This document shows, piece after piece, positions 1 through 10,559 of a stretch of 64,000 nt of DNA; the stretch's first letter is position 1, and each line of letters opens with the position of its first letter. The DNA comes from Pterois miles. Lineage: Eukaryota > Chordata > Actinopteri > Perciformes > Scorpaenidae. A model generated the notes under the pieces. It had not been told where the DNA came from, searched no databases, and worked only from the letters and a program-made list of their open reading frames with translations. Location: positions 1,592,501 to 1,656,500 of the forward strand of contig CAMQGK010000242.1 of the NCBI GenBank assembly GCA_947000775.1. Reading direction: 5' to 3'. The position numbers and the translations under genes were made by a program.

Positions 1-99
1 CACTAAGCTCTCCTTTGTAGACCAGGTCTCTGCCGTAGTGGAGCCCTAGACCAGTATCGTCTGAAAGTCTTTGGATTTGACAAGACGCCCGACTGCCTG

Positions 100-696
100 T
101 AGATAAATGCTGTCAGATCATTATTATCATGCCTAACATTTGGAGGTCTAGATAAAAGATCATTTAAAAGCCAAGTGATGGTTGTGTTGTACATTTAAAC
201 TCCATCAACTTGTTAGCTAATATATGTTGTTGACCAGGATTAAAAGCACTGGAAAAACCAAAAAGCGTAACGCTAACAGAGCTGGCAGTTGTTTCAGGGC
301 GGCTGTAAATCCTGTGAAGACGTCGTGCATCATCTTCTCCCCCCACACCCTTCCTGTATGCAGACTGGAAGAGATCTTGGAAGGTTGAGACCCGTCTCCT
401 CATGTGGCCTTTCAAACCCTTTCAAAGCATTTCATTGTGTGGGATTCAGGGCTGCAGGTCTAAGATCATTAAGACTACTCACAAGATGTTTTCCACATTA
501 CTGGAAGTACTGATGAAGGCAGAGACAAAGAAAACAATGAATGAAAGACTGAGCACAAGTGGTCAGTCCAGACTGTTAGAGGGTCTGGATGGAGGCCATC
601 AGGGCCTGCTGCCTTATCAGCATTCAGGCACCTTAACTGCTCTCGAACCTCATCAACGCCAGTATCAATAGCTGGGCTACAGTCCTCAGGACTCAT
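100..696 (-). pseudogene. LINE reverse transcriptase relic (N-terminal RT blocks)
   Basis: Read on the minus strand, the 475-696 frame carries KAAGPDGLHP and LPSSVLPVMWKTS, which correspond to the first RT blocks of CR1/L2/Rex1-like fish LINEs. The 164-415 frame carries STFQDLFQSAYRKG and then FSSAFNPGQQHILANK, the RT motif A region, where the usual aspartate of VDFSSAFN is replaced by glycine (FGFSSAFN). WLLNDLLSRPPNVR follows in a third frame near 150-194. The blocks are in the right order but in different frames with stops between, so this is a dead copy. Motifs B and C are not seen; the sequence downstream (positions 1-100) does not match them. Family assignment beyond L2/Rex1-like is uncertain. 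Confidence 0.8.
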
Positions 697-703
697 GAGA
701 AGC

Positions 704-774
704 CTGTCCAGGTGAACCCACCTTCACCCAGTGCCAGCTGGGATCAGATCCAGCCCCCCATGACCCCTACCGTG
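704..774 (+). mobile_element. 3' tail fragment of fish SINE/RTE-type retroposon
   Basis: The segment reads CTGTCCAGGTGAACCC, then CAGCTGGGATCAG and CCAGCCCCCCATGACCCC, and runs into GGAT repeats. This is the conserved 3' end of a widespread fish retroposon; a complete copy of the same kind lies at 46370-46711 in this window. Only the tail is present here; the head is missing where the minus-strand LINE relic abuts it. Confidence 0.8.
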
Positions 775-1944
775 ATGGATGGGTGGGTGGATGGATGGGT
801 GGGTCGATGGATGGGTGGATGGATGGATGGATGGGTGGGTGGGTGGGTGGATGGATGGATAGATAGATGAATGGATGGATTGGTGGGTGGGTGGGTGGAT
901 GGATGGATGGATGGGTGGGTGGATGGATGGATGGGTGGGTGGTTGGATGGGTGGGTGGATGGATGGGTGGGTGGGTGGTTGGATGGATGGATGGATGGGT
1001 GGGTGGATAGATGAATGGATGGATTGGTGGATGGGTGGGTGGGTGGGTGGATGGATGGATGGATGGATGGATTGGTGGATGGGTGGGTGGTTGGATGGGT
1101 GGGTGGATGGATGGGTGGGTGGGTGGTTGGATGGATGGATGGATGGGTGGGTGGATAGATGAATGGATGGATTGGTGGATGGGTGGGTGGGTGGGTGGTT
1201 GGATGGATGGATGGGATGGGTGGATGGATGGATGGATGGGTGGGTGGATGGATGGATGGATGGATGGGTGGGTGGGTGGGTGGATGGATGGGTGGGTGGG
1301 TGGATGGATGGATGGATGGATTGGTGGATGGGTGGGTGGTTGGATGGATGGATGGATTGGTGGATGGGTGGGTGGGTGGATGGATGGATGAATGGGTGGG
1401 TGGATGGATGGATTGGTGGATGGGTGGGTGGGTGGGTGGATGGATGGATGGATAGATGAATGGATGGATTGGTGGATGGATGAATGGGTGGGTGGGTGGA
1501 TAGATGGATGGATTGGTGGATGGATGGATGGATGGGTGTATGGGTGGGTGGTTGGATGGATGGATGGATTGGTGGATGGATGGATGGGTGGTTGGGTGGG
1601 TGGATGGGTGGGTGGGTGGATAGATGGATGGATGGATAGATGAATGGATGGATTGGTGGATGGATGGATGGGTGTATGGGTGGGTGGTTGGATGGATGGA
1701 TGGATAGATGGATGGATTGGTGTATGGATGGATAGGTGGATGGATGGATGGGTGGGTGGATAGATGAATGGATGGATAGGTGGATGGATGGATAGGTGGA
1801 TGGGTGGGTGGTTGGATGGATGGATGGATAGATGGATGGATGGATAGGTGGATGGATGGATAGGTGGATGGGTGGGTGGTTGGATGGATGGATGGATAGA
1901 TGGATGGATTGGTGTATGGATGGATAGGTGGATGGATGGATGGA
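775..1944. repeat. 1.17-kb (GGAT/GGGT)n array grown from retroposon tail
   Basis: Pure 4-bp periodicity built from GGAT, GGGT, GGTT and rare AGAT or GAAT variants. The plus strand is almost free of cytosine. The marker segment GATAGATGAATGGATGG recurs near 862, 1006 and 1154 (spacings of 144 and 148 bp, both multiples of 4) and again further on, showing block duplication. The SINE tail at 704-774 leads directly into it, so it is an expanded retroposon tail. Long open frames on both strands (up to 429 codons, made of HPSI/HPPT or GGWMDGW-like repeats) are artefacts, because the unit has no stop in those frames. Confidence 0.95.
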
Positions 1945-2086
1945 ACTATTGGCCCCATAGCCAGTCATGGATTTCATGCGGTTCAAAAGGCCAGTAGTGT
2001 TACTATGGGACATCCGTCCTTTAGCCTTTCCTTGTACTTAAACTTTGTTTGAATATTACTTTCAGCTCCTTTTGGGCAACTCTAAT

Positions 2087-2518
2087 CAGAGGTCGACTGA
2101 TTGATCGGGTTGATTTTTTTTCACATTTTTTCATAATCGGCATCAGCTTATGTCTGAGCATATTAAGCTGATTATCAAACAGGCTCATCAGCCCAGTGTT
2201 GCTGCTGTAGACCAGGTGTGGCTCCGCCCCCTGTGTCAGTCAAACTGCCGTCCTACCATCAGACCTCAGCAGACCCAGTGGACTAACCTTTACAGGAAGA
2301 ACAGCGTCCTAACTGGGACAAACCGTCCAGATTGGACAGACAGACCATAAGTGTTCAATAAATGTTTCCTGAAGTTAAGACATTCTGTGTATCATTTATT
2401 ATTATGAAGCTGTTTTTATCAGATGGAGGCAAAAAGAAAAAAAAAAAAAAAAACCTGCATCATATATCGACCATCGGCTGTCCTGGTTCCATAAAAACCC
2501 GTATCAGTCGACCTCTAG
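2087..2518. mobile_element. Non-autonomous TIR element, about 430 bp
   Basis: Left end CAGAGGTCGACTGAT at 2087 and right end ATCAGTCGACCTCTAG finishing at 2518 are inverted copies (AGAGGTCGACTGAT shared). The interior has an A17 run near 2437-2453 and no transposase frame. I see no clear target-site duplication. CAG-type ends would suit a hAT-like element, but the superfamily is not settled. Confidence 0.55.
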
Positions 2519-2640
2519 TTTTAATATTATCTGTGTCAGCTTTAACCTCCCTCACCCAGTTTATGAGGGCAAATCTTTAATGGTTTTCAGGAGATAGCAG
2601 ACTCCACAGAGAAATTAATAGAGCTAGAGATACTGTCCAG

Positions 2641-2670
2641 ATCATCATCATCATCATCATCATCGTCATC
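2641..2670. repeat. (ATC)n microsatellite
   Basis: Ten ATC units with one G substitution. It lies in a gene-free stretch between the TIR element and the first exon, in which I recognise nothing else except CACACATGAATATCTGGAC at 2713-2731, a motif shared with the dispersed repeat near 52508. Confidence 0.9.
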
Positions 2671-3227
2671 AAAAATCACCGTCCAGCCGATGCAGTCAGA
2701 GCACCCTCTGAGCACACATGAATATCTGGACGTCAGCGATTGTCCAGGAGGGGAAAGCACCTTTTGCCAGATTCAGAAATGGTTGATGGTTTTAGTCACT
2801 AAGACACAAAAACGTGGAAGATTGGGTCGAGGCTGAAGAACAGCGGTTCCCCTCTGAGAGGGTTTGACCTGTTAATGAGGGAAAAGTCCTGCACTGACAT
2901 GCATACGTGTTGATTTGCTTAGTTTATATAAATGGCCTCATACAGATCAATTATAAAATGGTTTGTTTGTCGTTAATCTTTTGAACTCATGCTGAAATCA
3001 CATAGCTGCTATCATAAAGTCCTGGAGTTGGTTTGCTTACTTGCACCAGAGTCCACCTGGAGGTGGTCTGGGTTTGGATTCATTTGACTGAGCATCTTCC
3101 AGTCTGCTCTCCTTCATCCTGCCTTCAGTTAGAAACAAGCCTTTAAATACATTAATACATAGACAGAAATGAATTTATTTTAATGACAGCTGCAGGTCGA
3201 CCTGACAATTCTTGTTTTCTCACCTAG

Positions 3228-3359
3228 ACAACATCTCAGTGTTGAGATCCTACATGAGGGGCGAGGCCCTCCCTAAGAACGCCCAGTCCGTGGTGCTGGC
3301 CTGCTTCCTGGTGTACCGGTCCATCCCATGTCTCAGGAACACACACTCACAGCTGGAGA
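3228..3359 (+). CDS. Penultimate coding exon of an unidentified gene
   Basis: A pyrimidine-rich acceptor (TTGTTTTCTCACCTAG) precedes 3228 and a consensus donor (GGAGA|GTAAGA) follows 3359. Of the three frames only one is open across the 132 bp: two bases, 43 codons, one base. It reads NISVLRSYMRGEALPK and continues to RNTHSQLE; leucine-rich with amphipathic character, as in helical-repeat proteins, but I recognise no family. The leftover base joins the next exon (4066) in phase to make a serine codon. No upstream exon with matching phase was found between 2520 and 3200, so the rest of the gene lies left of the window or beyond the repeats. Codon choice is GC-rich at third positions, unlike the flanks. 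Confidence 0.68.
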
Positions 3360-4065
3360 GTAAGATGATCACAACACAAACTCACTGATCCTGACATTTA
3401 ACTTCATCTGTTTCAAACACACAGTTAGAAGCACAGAGGGGACACGACGCCGTTGACAGGCGACCGAATGAAGCGCATCATGACCTTGATTAAAACTGCT
3501 TCAGGTTTAAAAAATGTTGGAAATATTTGGGATAATATGAGTACACAACTCAACAAAATATATAATAGATCTAGGCATTTTAAGACATTTTAATATGTAA
3601 ATGTCACATATTGGACCTTTTACTGGACTGTTGGAGGGACCCTGGACTAAACTACCCAGCTCTACATAAGGTAGTTCAACTAGCTTCACCTCGATCAGCT
3701 AAACAGGAAAATGCTGCTTACACATTGTTTAGTATTAACAATCTAATAATATAATATTGTTTGTAATACTGTAATAATGTATGTCACAGGGACATCTTAC
3801 TGCAAAACAAGCACTTTTATGTTGGATTCTTGAAGTACATTTTACTGAAAATACTTCTCTACTGAAGGATTTTGAATGCAGGACTTTTAGTATTAATGGA
3901 GTATTTTTACATTTCTTGTGCTAGTACTTTTACGAAGTAAAGGATTTGAGTATCTCTTCCACTGCTGGAGTCTCATCCCACCATGCTGTTCATACTGAAC
4001 AACTAAAACAAGGAGTCTTGTGACGTGATGTCGAACCTGCCTGAAGCTGTCGTCTCTCCCGGCAG

Positions 4066-4208
4066 GCTGCAGCTCTCTCGGGGATTTGCTGTCTCGTAGC
4101 AGCCAGTTGCGGATCCCTCTCCGAGACCTGCTGAGGCTGGTTCCCGTCCTGCTGGGCTCAGCACCCGGAGCACAGGCGCTGCTGGGCTTCCCTCTGCAAG
4201 CATTCTGA
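4066..4208 (+). CDS. Last coding exon of the same unidentified gene
   Basis: The acceptor is CGTCTCTCCCGGCAG ending at 4065. Joined to the exon ending at 3359 it reads LESCSSLGDLLSRSSQL and finishes LLGFPLQAF with TGA at 4206-4208. The other two frames contain stops, so the open frame and the phase required by the previous exon agree independently. The residues are leucine- and arginine-rich (RIPLRDLLRLVPVLLGS), suggesting a helical C-terminus. The intron is 706 bp (3360-4065), with nothing recognised in it. Product unknown; I could not name a family with confidence. Confidence 0.68.
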
Positions 4209-4610
4209 TCAGAAAGCTCTGTACCGGTCAAATGGCTAATAACCCCTCAGAGATGCGTAGCACAGCCTTCCCACGGCTAGCGAGCAGCAGGCAGGACAAA
4301 CACAGTTCCTCTGAGAAGAACTGATTGTGTCTCTCTCAGCCTCTAATCACTGATATTAGTTTTGTAATATAGTATTTCTATTTAGGTTGTTTTTTTACAG
4401 CATTGCTAACGTTTAGGCAGCAGTAACGATGCAGCACATGTGCCATTTGTCTGGTACAACAAATCCAGCTCACACTGTTTATATGGACTTTTCTTCACGG
4501 CCAGACGAGGACAGACGGGATTCGGCTGTGGTCGTACCGGCGTCAGTGAGGACTCTGCTGAGTCCAGGCTGCTTTGTTGTGAGGACAATAAAATAGAAAA
4601 GCACCTGCAC
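4209..4610 (+). other. 3' UTR of the first gene
   Basis: Follows the TGA at 4206-4208 and extends to a point just past the AATAAA at 4587. No repeat is recognised inside. The exact cleavage site is inferred, not visible. Confidence 0.5.
4587..4592 (+). terminator. Poly(A) signal AATAAA, first gene
   Basis: Canonical hexamer about 380 bp after the stop codon. Cleavage would be expected around 4602-4620. Confidence 0.5.
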
Positions 4611-4612
4611 AC

Positions 4613-5162
4613 CTCGTGAATACTGTGATTTGTTCTGTGTCGGCCTGCTCGTACAGTCAGTCAGTTCTTAGTGGGTCCACCACTCTTAGCATTTTCTAGG
4701 TGATATTTTATGTTCCTAACAAACACCAGCTGAGCTCACTTTGAAGACAACTGCACTCTTCTTTTTTGTTTTACTGTGTTCTGTCATTAGCTGAAACTGG
4801 TCAGGCTTCTTCCAGTGTTATCTGTCATGTTTGGTGTATGTAACACAGTTGTTGAAGTCAAAGTGGAGGATGAAAACATACTGTGGATTAGTTCGGGGTA
4901 GTTTCTCCTGCATGAATGGAGTCCCCTAATCTTCTGTAATGAAGCAGCTTCCCCACAGATGACCGTGAATATACTCAACAATATTATATCAATATTAAGT
5001 GGGAAGAAGCTCAGCTTTGCGTATTTGTTTTGTCTCTTACACTTAATGAGTAAAATAAACCAAATAACGCCTTTCGGCTGGCTCCTGAATCTCTATGACA
5101 GCTCTCAGACTGTGATCATCTGACATGGCCTACGATCAAGCTACCAGCCTCTCAACATTATG
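4613..5162. other. Intergenic, nothing recognised
   Basis: AT-rich unique-looking sequence after the gene end. No exon with good splice sites, no RNA gene and no tandem repeat seen. Confidence 0.5.
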
Positions 5163-5580
5163 TTTCTGACGGGGAACTGAAGCCGTTATCTATGTTCTCC
5201 TCAAAGCCACCAGACAGTAATGTTATCTCACAGAACACAGGAGTTGCTGGTCCACCGCTGCATCAGTCGGTCAGTTAGTTTGTGTTATTATGACGTTGCT
5301 GTTTGAAAGGGTTCGTTCAGATTCACCACAGTCATAATAATACAAACTAACGGCTTCAGTTCCCCGTCAGAAAGGCTGTCTGACGGTGAGGTAAAGGCAT
5401 GAAAATATTGTAAATGCAGTACAGCCTGCAGTTAAACTGCTGCCTCCGTCCACAGTACATCACTTTGCTCGGTTGCTGGTACTCCTGTCAGTTTCTCCAA
5501 GCTGGGGCCGTGACGACAATACTGACTATGGAGAAGGACCTTGAACTACCCCACATCAAAATGCCAGGACTAGAGGCCAA
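5163..5580 (+). mobile_element. MITE relic with nested inverted repeats
   Basis: A perfect 26-nt inverted repeat has arms at 5163-5188 and 5348-5373 (core CTGACGGGGAACTGAAG). Inside it a second pair, 5274-5294 and 5331-5351, matches with one difference. The element continues through TGCTGGTACTCCTGTCAG and ACCCCACATCAAAATGCCAG, which parallel the right part of the complete 700-bp TTAA element at 38919-39618 and its GGGGAACTGAAG segment near 39103. A further fragment of the family lies near 31010-31165. The ends here are degraded. Confidence 0.55.
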
Positions 5581-8500
5581 AAATCATCATCACAATATAA
5601 TAATATTACCACAGGCCAATTGTGTTTTTATGGCGATCATTTTTTACAGATAAGATGATAAATAAATGATGTAGGCAGCTTTGGCCACTCTCCCCCAGAC
5701 AAATCTGTCATAACGGTTTATTAAAGGAGCAATATGTGGGACTGACCGCTAGCGTTTAAAATCGATAACAGCAGTCCAAATTCAAGCCGCAGCCCCTCCG
5801 TCCATGTTTGCAATTTCAGGGTTACCTTCTAGACGCGACTGCGTTAGCCTCTGGTCAGCAGTAGAATCACTTCACCTGCTGTGGGTCTAAAACAGGCTAA
5901 AACAGTCAAATAAAAAGGGACAGTGTTTGTTTAATGACCACAAAGTAAATGTATTATTTAAAAGTCACATTTAATATTTAAAAAGTCCAAGAAATGCAGT
6001 CAGCAGCAGAACACACAGCTAGTGTTGATGTGCCGTCGTGTCCACAGGGTGCGGGTGCTTTGTTGAGCACATTCACACAGTTATGTGATGCTGTTGGATT
6101 CCCTCATGCAGCTGAATGTCAGCGTTGTGTTTAGCCAACAACTTTGAAACCCAAGACTGTGGGACTTTCCTTCCTGTCCATGATCGCAGCACAAATTCCT
6201 GACACATTTATGGAGGCAGTGGTTGCCGTTTCGACTGAGGGGGTCTCACTGTTTCAGGCTTTAAAAACGTACACCTTTAGCTTTTAAAGTGGTTGAAAAG
6301 TCTGGAATTTTGATGTCCTGGAAACTGTAATGAGTCGGAGCGTGGGAGGATGCCTGAGATCATTGCTAACCAACAGCTCTGAGGACATTCCAAAGCAAAT
6401 GGAAAACATCCGAACAAACAAGTGGTCCACACCCTCGACACAGAGCTGCAGCACACAGAGCAGCAAACATCAAACCCTTCAGCGCTCACACTGGATGTAG
6501 GTGAGGGCTGATTCATGTACCTCACGTCCACATTTCATACAAAAAACCATGATTGCATGAGAGGAACATTTGTGAACGGCAGTCAGTAATTAGCTGATGA
6601 AAGGCAGGTTAGAATGACGTCTCTTCTATGTGCTGTAAGTCTGCTCTTCCTCATACCGAGGCTGCTTCTTCTGGATGGGGGAGACAAAAGTACACATCTG
6701 TTAAGCCGGAGTTTAAATTTGGGTGAACCAGCAAATTCATTGTGCTGTCTGTTGAACAAAGTATTAAAAAAAACCTATTAAAAAAAAATATCTCATAATT
6801 TTAACCTTGAAAAGGCCCCAAAATAGCAACCAGACATGAGTCATGTACTTGGTATAAAAGAGACTTTTAGACCCACGACTGCGTGGACTTGGACTTGCAT
6901 TTTGTGGTTATGTCTGTTATGTCTTATTAACACAAGTCCTGGCTTTTATCAGCTCTCCCTGTTGTCTGGGTGGATACTTGACTGAAACAAGTGCTTCATT
7001 TCTCATCACTATAATGCTCTTTATTCTGTGCTGTATGCACAGTAACAGTGGAGCATTCAGCAGATAAAGATCCGGGTAATATCCCTCAGGAGGGTAAATA
7101 CTGAATGATAATGATGCTCCATATTTACTGAACATGTAAATGTTTGCGAACATGTTAAGGTGCTAATAGTTTCTATGCTCGCTTGAGGTGGAATTTGCCT
7201 TTGTTGAAATGAGTTGATGCGATAAATGAGATATGGAAACACGTTTGTCGAATAAATTCAGACGCAGCAAACATTTAACTCGACTTGATCAACTGTTTCT
7301 GCTGTTCTTGGATATTCCCATAATGTGTGAATGCTTGTCTTCCTGTCTGGACAGCAGGAAACATGGCTGATACTAACACGACGTGAAAAGCAAGTGAATC
7401 AAAGGCCTGAAGAGCATTTTCCTCTCGTAGATGGTCGGATGGCCACTGCTGGTGTGAAGCAGTGGTTCCCTACCGGCTTCCCTACAGCTGGCCATTCAGT
7501 TTGAGCTGCAGTCGTTTTAGAGTTGGGCCGGATTTCAGCTTCGTCGCGCATCGTTTTCCGAGCAGTGACGTCACAACTTTTGGTTGTCAGAAACATTTCT
7601 CTCCCAGTTGAAGCAGACGTCAGCACCTTTTCTCCTCTTTTTACAGTAATCAGAACGTAGCTACCATGAAAACAGTGTAGGCTACAACAGATACAGTAAA
7701 ACGCAGCTCAGTCACCTCCTGTTCTCTGCAGAATGGACATCCCATGCTGTCTTCCTCGTATAACGTTACGCTGCTGCCTCTGTTTTTAGACGTTTCAACA
7801 GACAGGATGGCTCAGATGATGACGGCAGCTCGTTTCTGCCTCCTTGCACTGTGACCCGTTCAGACCTCGGCCAGCAAACACACTTGAGTTTGGTTTGAGC
7901 TTTCAAACCAATCTTCAGCAAACATGGGCTGATGGGCCCGTACGCCGCGATCGCTCAGGTCGTGATGGGCGGACCGTACGGTGTGATCACATACATTGTG
8001 AAATTTGGAATATTTCTGTGATATTTCACAGTATATTCAATGCATAACAGTAACAGTATAGAACAACTGATGAACTGTACAACTAACCCAAATAATGAAC
8101 ACAATAACTGCAGGAGGTTTATTTTTGAAAGTTTAACAATCATACATACTTAATAGGCTTCTTTTTTGACAAATTCGCTGTTTCCTTCTCCCTGACGACT
8201 GGCCATTGTTCTAGTACTAAGTTGTCTCACACCCCTAAAGACCCCCGTGAAGCTCTGGTGACCTTTGCCACCTTAACTGACCTCCGTTCTCCCGATGCCA
8301 ACGTGTAGCATCGTAGATCAGTGGGTGTCTCGTATCACGGTGGGATTTGTAGCCTTCAGCATCTCGCTGTGTTTAACTTAACAACAGCAAGTGGGACAGC
8401 CTGTCTTAAAGGTACTAACTGCATGCTCCAAACAAATAGGAGGCATATAATGTCACAATATTTCATCTCTACCACTGGGTCCATACAATCTAAACTTACT

Positions 8501-8812
8501 TTTACAAAAAAAGCCAACTTCTAACTAACGGCAGGGCAAGAAGACGCAGCCTCCAGACAAACTGCTGAAACTCTTAGAGCCACTGCTGTCTCTCTACCTG
8601 TATGTGTGGCGTTGATTTTAGTTTACGTTCACCATATTTGTGTTTACTGTGCCGCTAACTGGGGCTCTGTGGTCCGTGCACGCTCTCTTACTTTGTAGGA
8701 TTAAAGCAGAGCGGAGCGTGTGGCGGCTCAGATTCAGCCGGCAAAAACTCAGACGCCGGAGGAGCCCTGATAGGGTGACCAGATCCCAAGAAGAAAGACC
8801 AAGACGATGGGC
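5581..8812. other. Gene-free stretch with weak repeat traces
   Basis: No exon supported on either strand. TTAAAGGAGCAATATGTGGG at 5720-5739 followed by CTGACCGCTAG resembles the start of a common fish MITE, with no second end found. The many 60-85 codon open frames have no recognisable motifs or splice context. Confidence 0.45.
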
Positions 8813-8868
8813 CTTTATTAGTCCCACAGTGGGGAAATTCAATTTACACTGTGTTTGTAACTTATACA
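8813..8868 (+). mobile_element. Retroposon fragment, CTTTATTAGTCCCACAGTGG family
   Basis: The segment CCTTTATTAGTCCCACAGTG followed by GGGAAATTCA recurs near 11598-11626 and 49586-49620, where it is preceded by (GATAA)n. This is a dispersed retroposon end; the family name is not certain. Confidence 0.6.
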
Positions 8869-8893
8869 TGGTATGCACACAAACACACACACG

Positions 8894-9080
8894 CAATGTG
8901 GGATAATGTGGGAAAATGTGAGACAATGTGGGCCCCAAAAAGCCCCCCGAGAGGGGGGGGTGGGGCCCCCCGGGGGCCCCCCGGCAAAAAAGAAAAAACC
9001 CCCCCCACAATGTGAGGCAATGAGGGACAATGTGGGACAATGTGAGGCAATGTGGGATAATGTGGGACAATGTGGGACAC
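8894..9080. repeat. Short ACAATGTGGG array interrupted by a G/C block
   Basis: About ten-bp units of CAATGTGGGA/CAATGTGAGG occupy 8894-8933 and 9007-9080. Between them lies a roughly 75-bp block of poly-G and poly-C runs (7 G, 5-6 C, 5 G, 8 C) with two short A runs. The block is unlike its surroundings and may be a sequencing or assembly artefact. Confidence 0.8.
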
Positions 9081-9160
9081 ATTACCAAGGCTAAGAGGTC
9101 GTGTAGATATAATGTCTATCTAACTGAAATAATCAACATTTCTATTCTGCTCCTTGTTAT

Positions 9161-10559
9161 GGACCACACTCCCTGGACCAGACCCCCTGGATCAGACTCC
9201 CTGGATCAGACCCCCTGGATCAGACTCCCTGGATCAGTCTCCCTGGATCAGACCCCCTGGATCAGTCTCCCTGGACCAGACCCCCTGAATCAGTCTCCTT
9301 GGACCAGACCCCCTGGACCAGACCCCCTGGATCAGTCTCCCTGGACCAGACCCCCTGAATCAGTCTCCCTGGACCAGACCCCCTGGACCAGACTCCCTGG
9401 ATCAGTCTCCCTGGATCAGACCCCCTGGATCAGTCTCCCTGGACCAGACCCCCTGAATCAGTCTCCCTGGACCAGACCCCCTGGACCAGACCCCCTGGAT
9501 CAGACTCCCTGGATCAGTCTCCCTGGATCAGACCCCCTGGATCAGTCTCCCTGGACCAGACCCCCTGGACCAGACCCCCTGGATCAGACTCCCTGGATCA
9601 GTCTCCCTGGATCAGACCCCCTGGACCAGACCCCCTGGATCAGTCTCCCTGGATCAGACCCCCTGGACCACACTCCCTGGACCAGACCCCCTGGACCACA
9701 CTCCCTGGACCAGACCCCCTGGATCAGACTCCCTGGATCAGACCCCCTGGATCAGACTCCCTGGATCAGTCTCCCTGGACCAGACCCCCTGGATCAGACT
9801 CCCTGGATCAGACCCCCTGGATCAGACTCCCTGGATCAGTCTCCCTGGATCAGACCCCCTGGATCAGACTCCCTGGATCAGTCTCCCTGGATCAGACCCC
9901 CTGGATCAGTCTCCCTGGACCAGACCCCCTGGATCAGTCTCCCTGGACCAGACCCCCTGGACCAGACCCCCTGGATCAGTCTCCCTGGATCAGTCTCCCT
10001 GGATCAGTCTCCCTGGACCAGACCCCCTGGATCAGTCCCCCTGGACCAGACCCCCTGGATCAGTCTCCCTGGATCAGACCCCCTGGACCACACTCCCTGG
10101 ACCAGACCCCCTGGATCAGACTCCCTGGATCAGACCCCCTGGATCAGACTCCCTGGATCAGTCTCCCTGGATCAGACCCCCTGGATCAGACTCCCTGGAT
10201 CAGTCTCCCTGGATCAGACCCCCTGGATCAGTCTCCCTGGACCAGACCCCCTGGATCAGTCTCCCTGGACCAGACCCCCTGGATCAGTCTCCCTGGATCA
10301 GACTCCCTGGATCAGTCTCCCTGGATCAGTCTCCCTGGACCAGACCCCCTGGATCAGTCCCCCTGGACCAGACCCCCTGGATCAGTCTCCCTGGATCAGA
10401 CCCCCTGGACCACACTCCCTGGACCAGACCCCCTGGATCAGACTCCCTGGATCAGTCTCCCTGGATCAGACCCCCTGGATCAGACTCCCTGGATCAGTCT
10501 CCCTGGATCAGACCCCCTGGACCAGACACCCTGGACCAGACACCCTGGACCAGACCCCT
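9161..10559. repeat. 14-bp minisatellite, about 100 copies
   Basis: The unit is CCCTGGAYCAGACY with variants at positions 8, 13 and 14 (CAGTCT, CAGACC, CACACT). Rare variants reveal block duplication: CAGTCCCCCTGG at 10033 and 10355, and CCCTGGACCACACT at 10081 and 10403, both 322 bp apart (23 units); a further CCCTGGACCACACT sits 420 bp (30 units) earlier at 9661. A 513-codon open frame spans the array because 3 x 14 bp gives a 14-residue period without stops; nothing suggests it is a gene. Confidence 0.97.

Noticed and set aside
724..2013. 429- and 404-codon minus-strand frames rich in His-Pro-Ser-Ile
   Set aside because: They are translations of the GGAT array; no stop exists in the unit and no gene features flank them.
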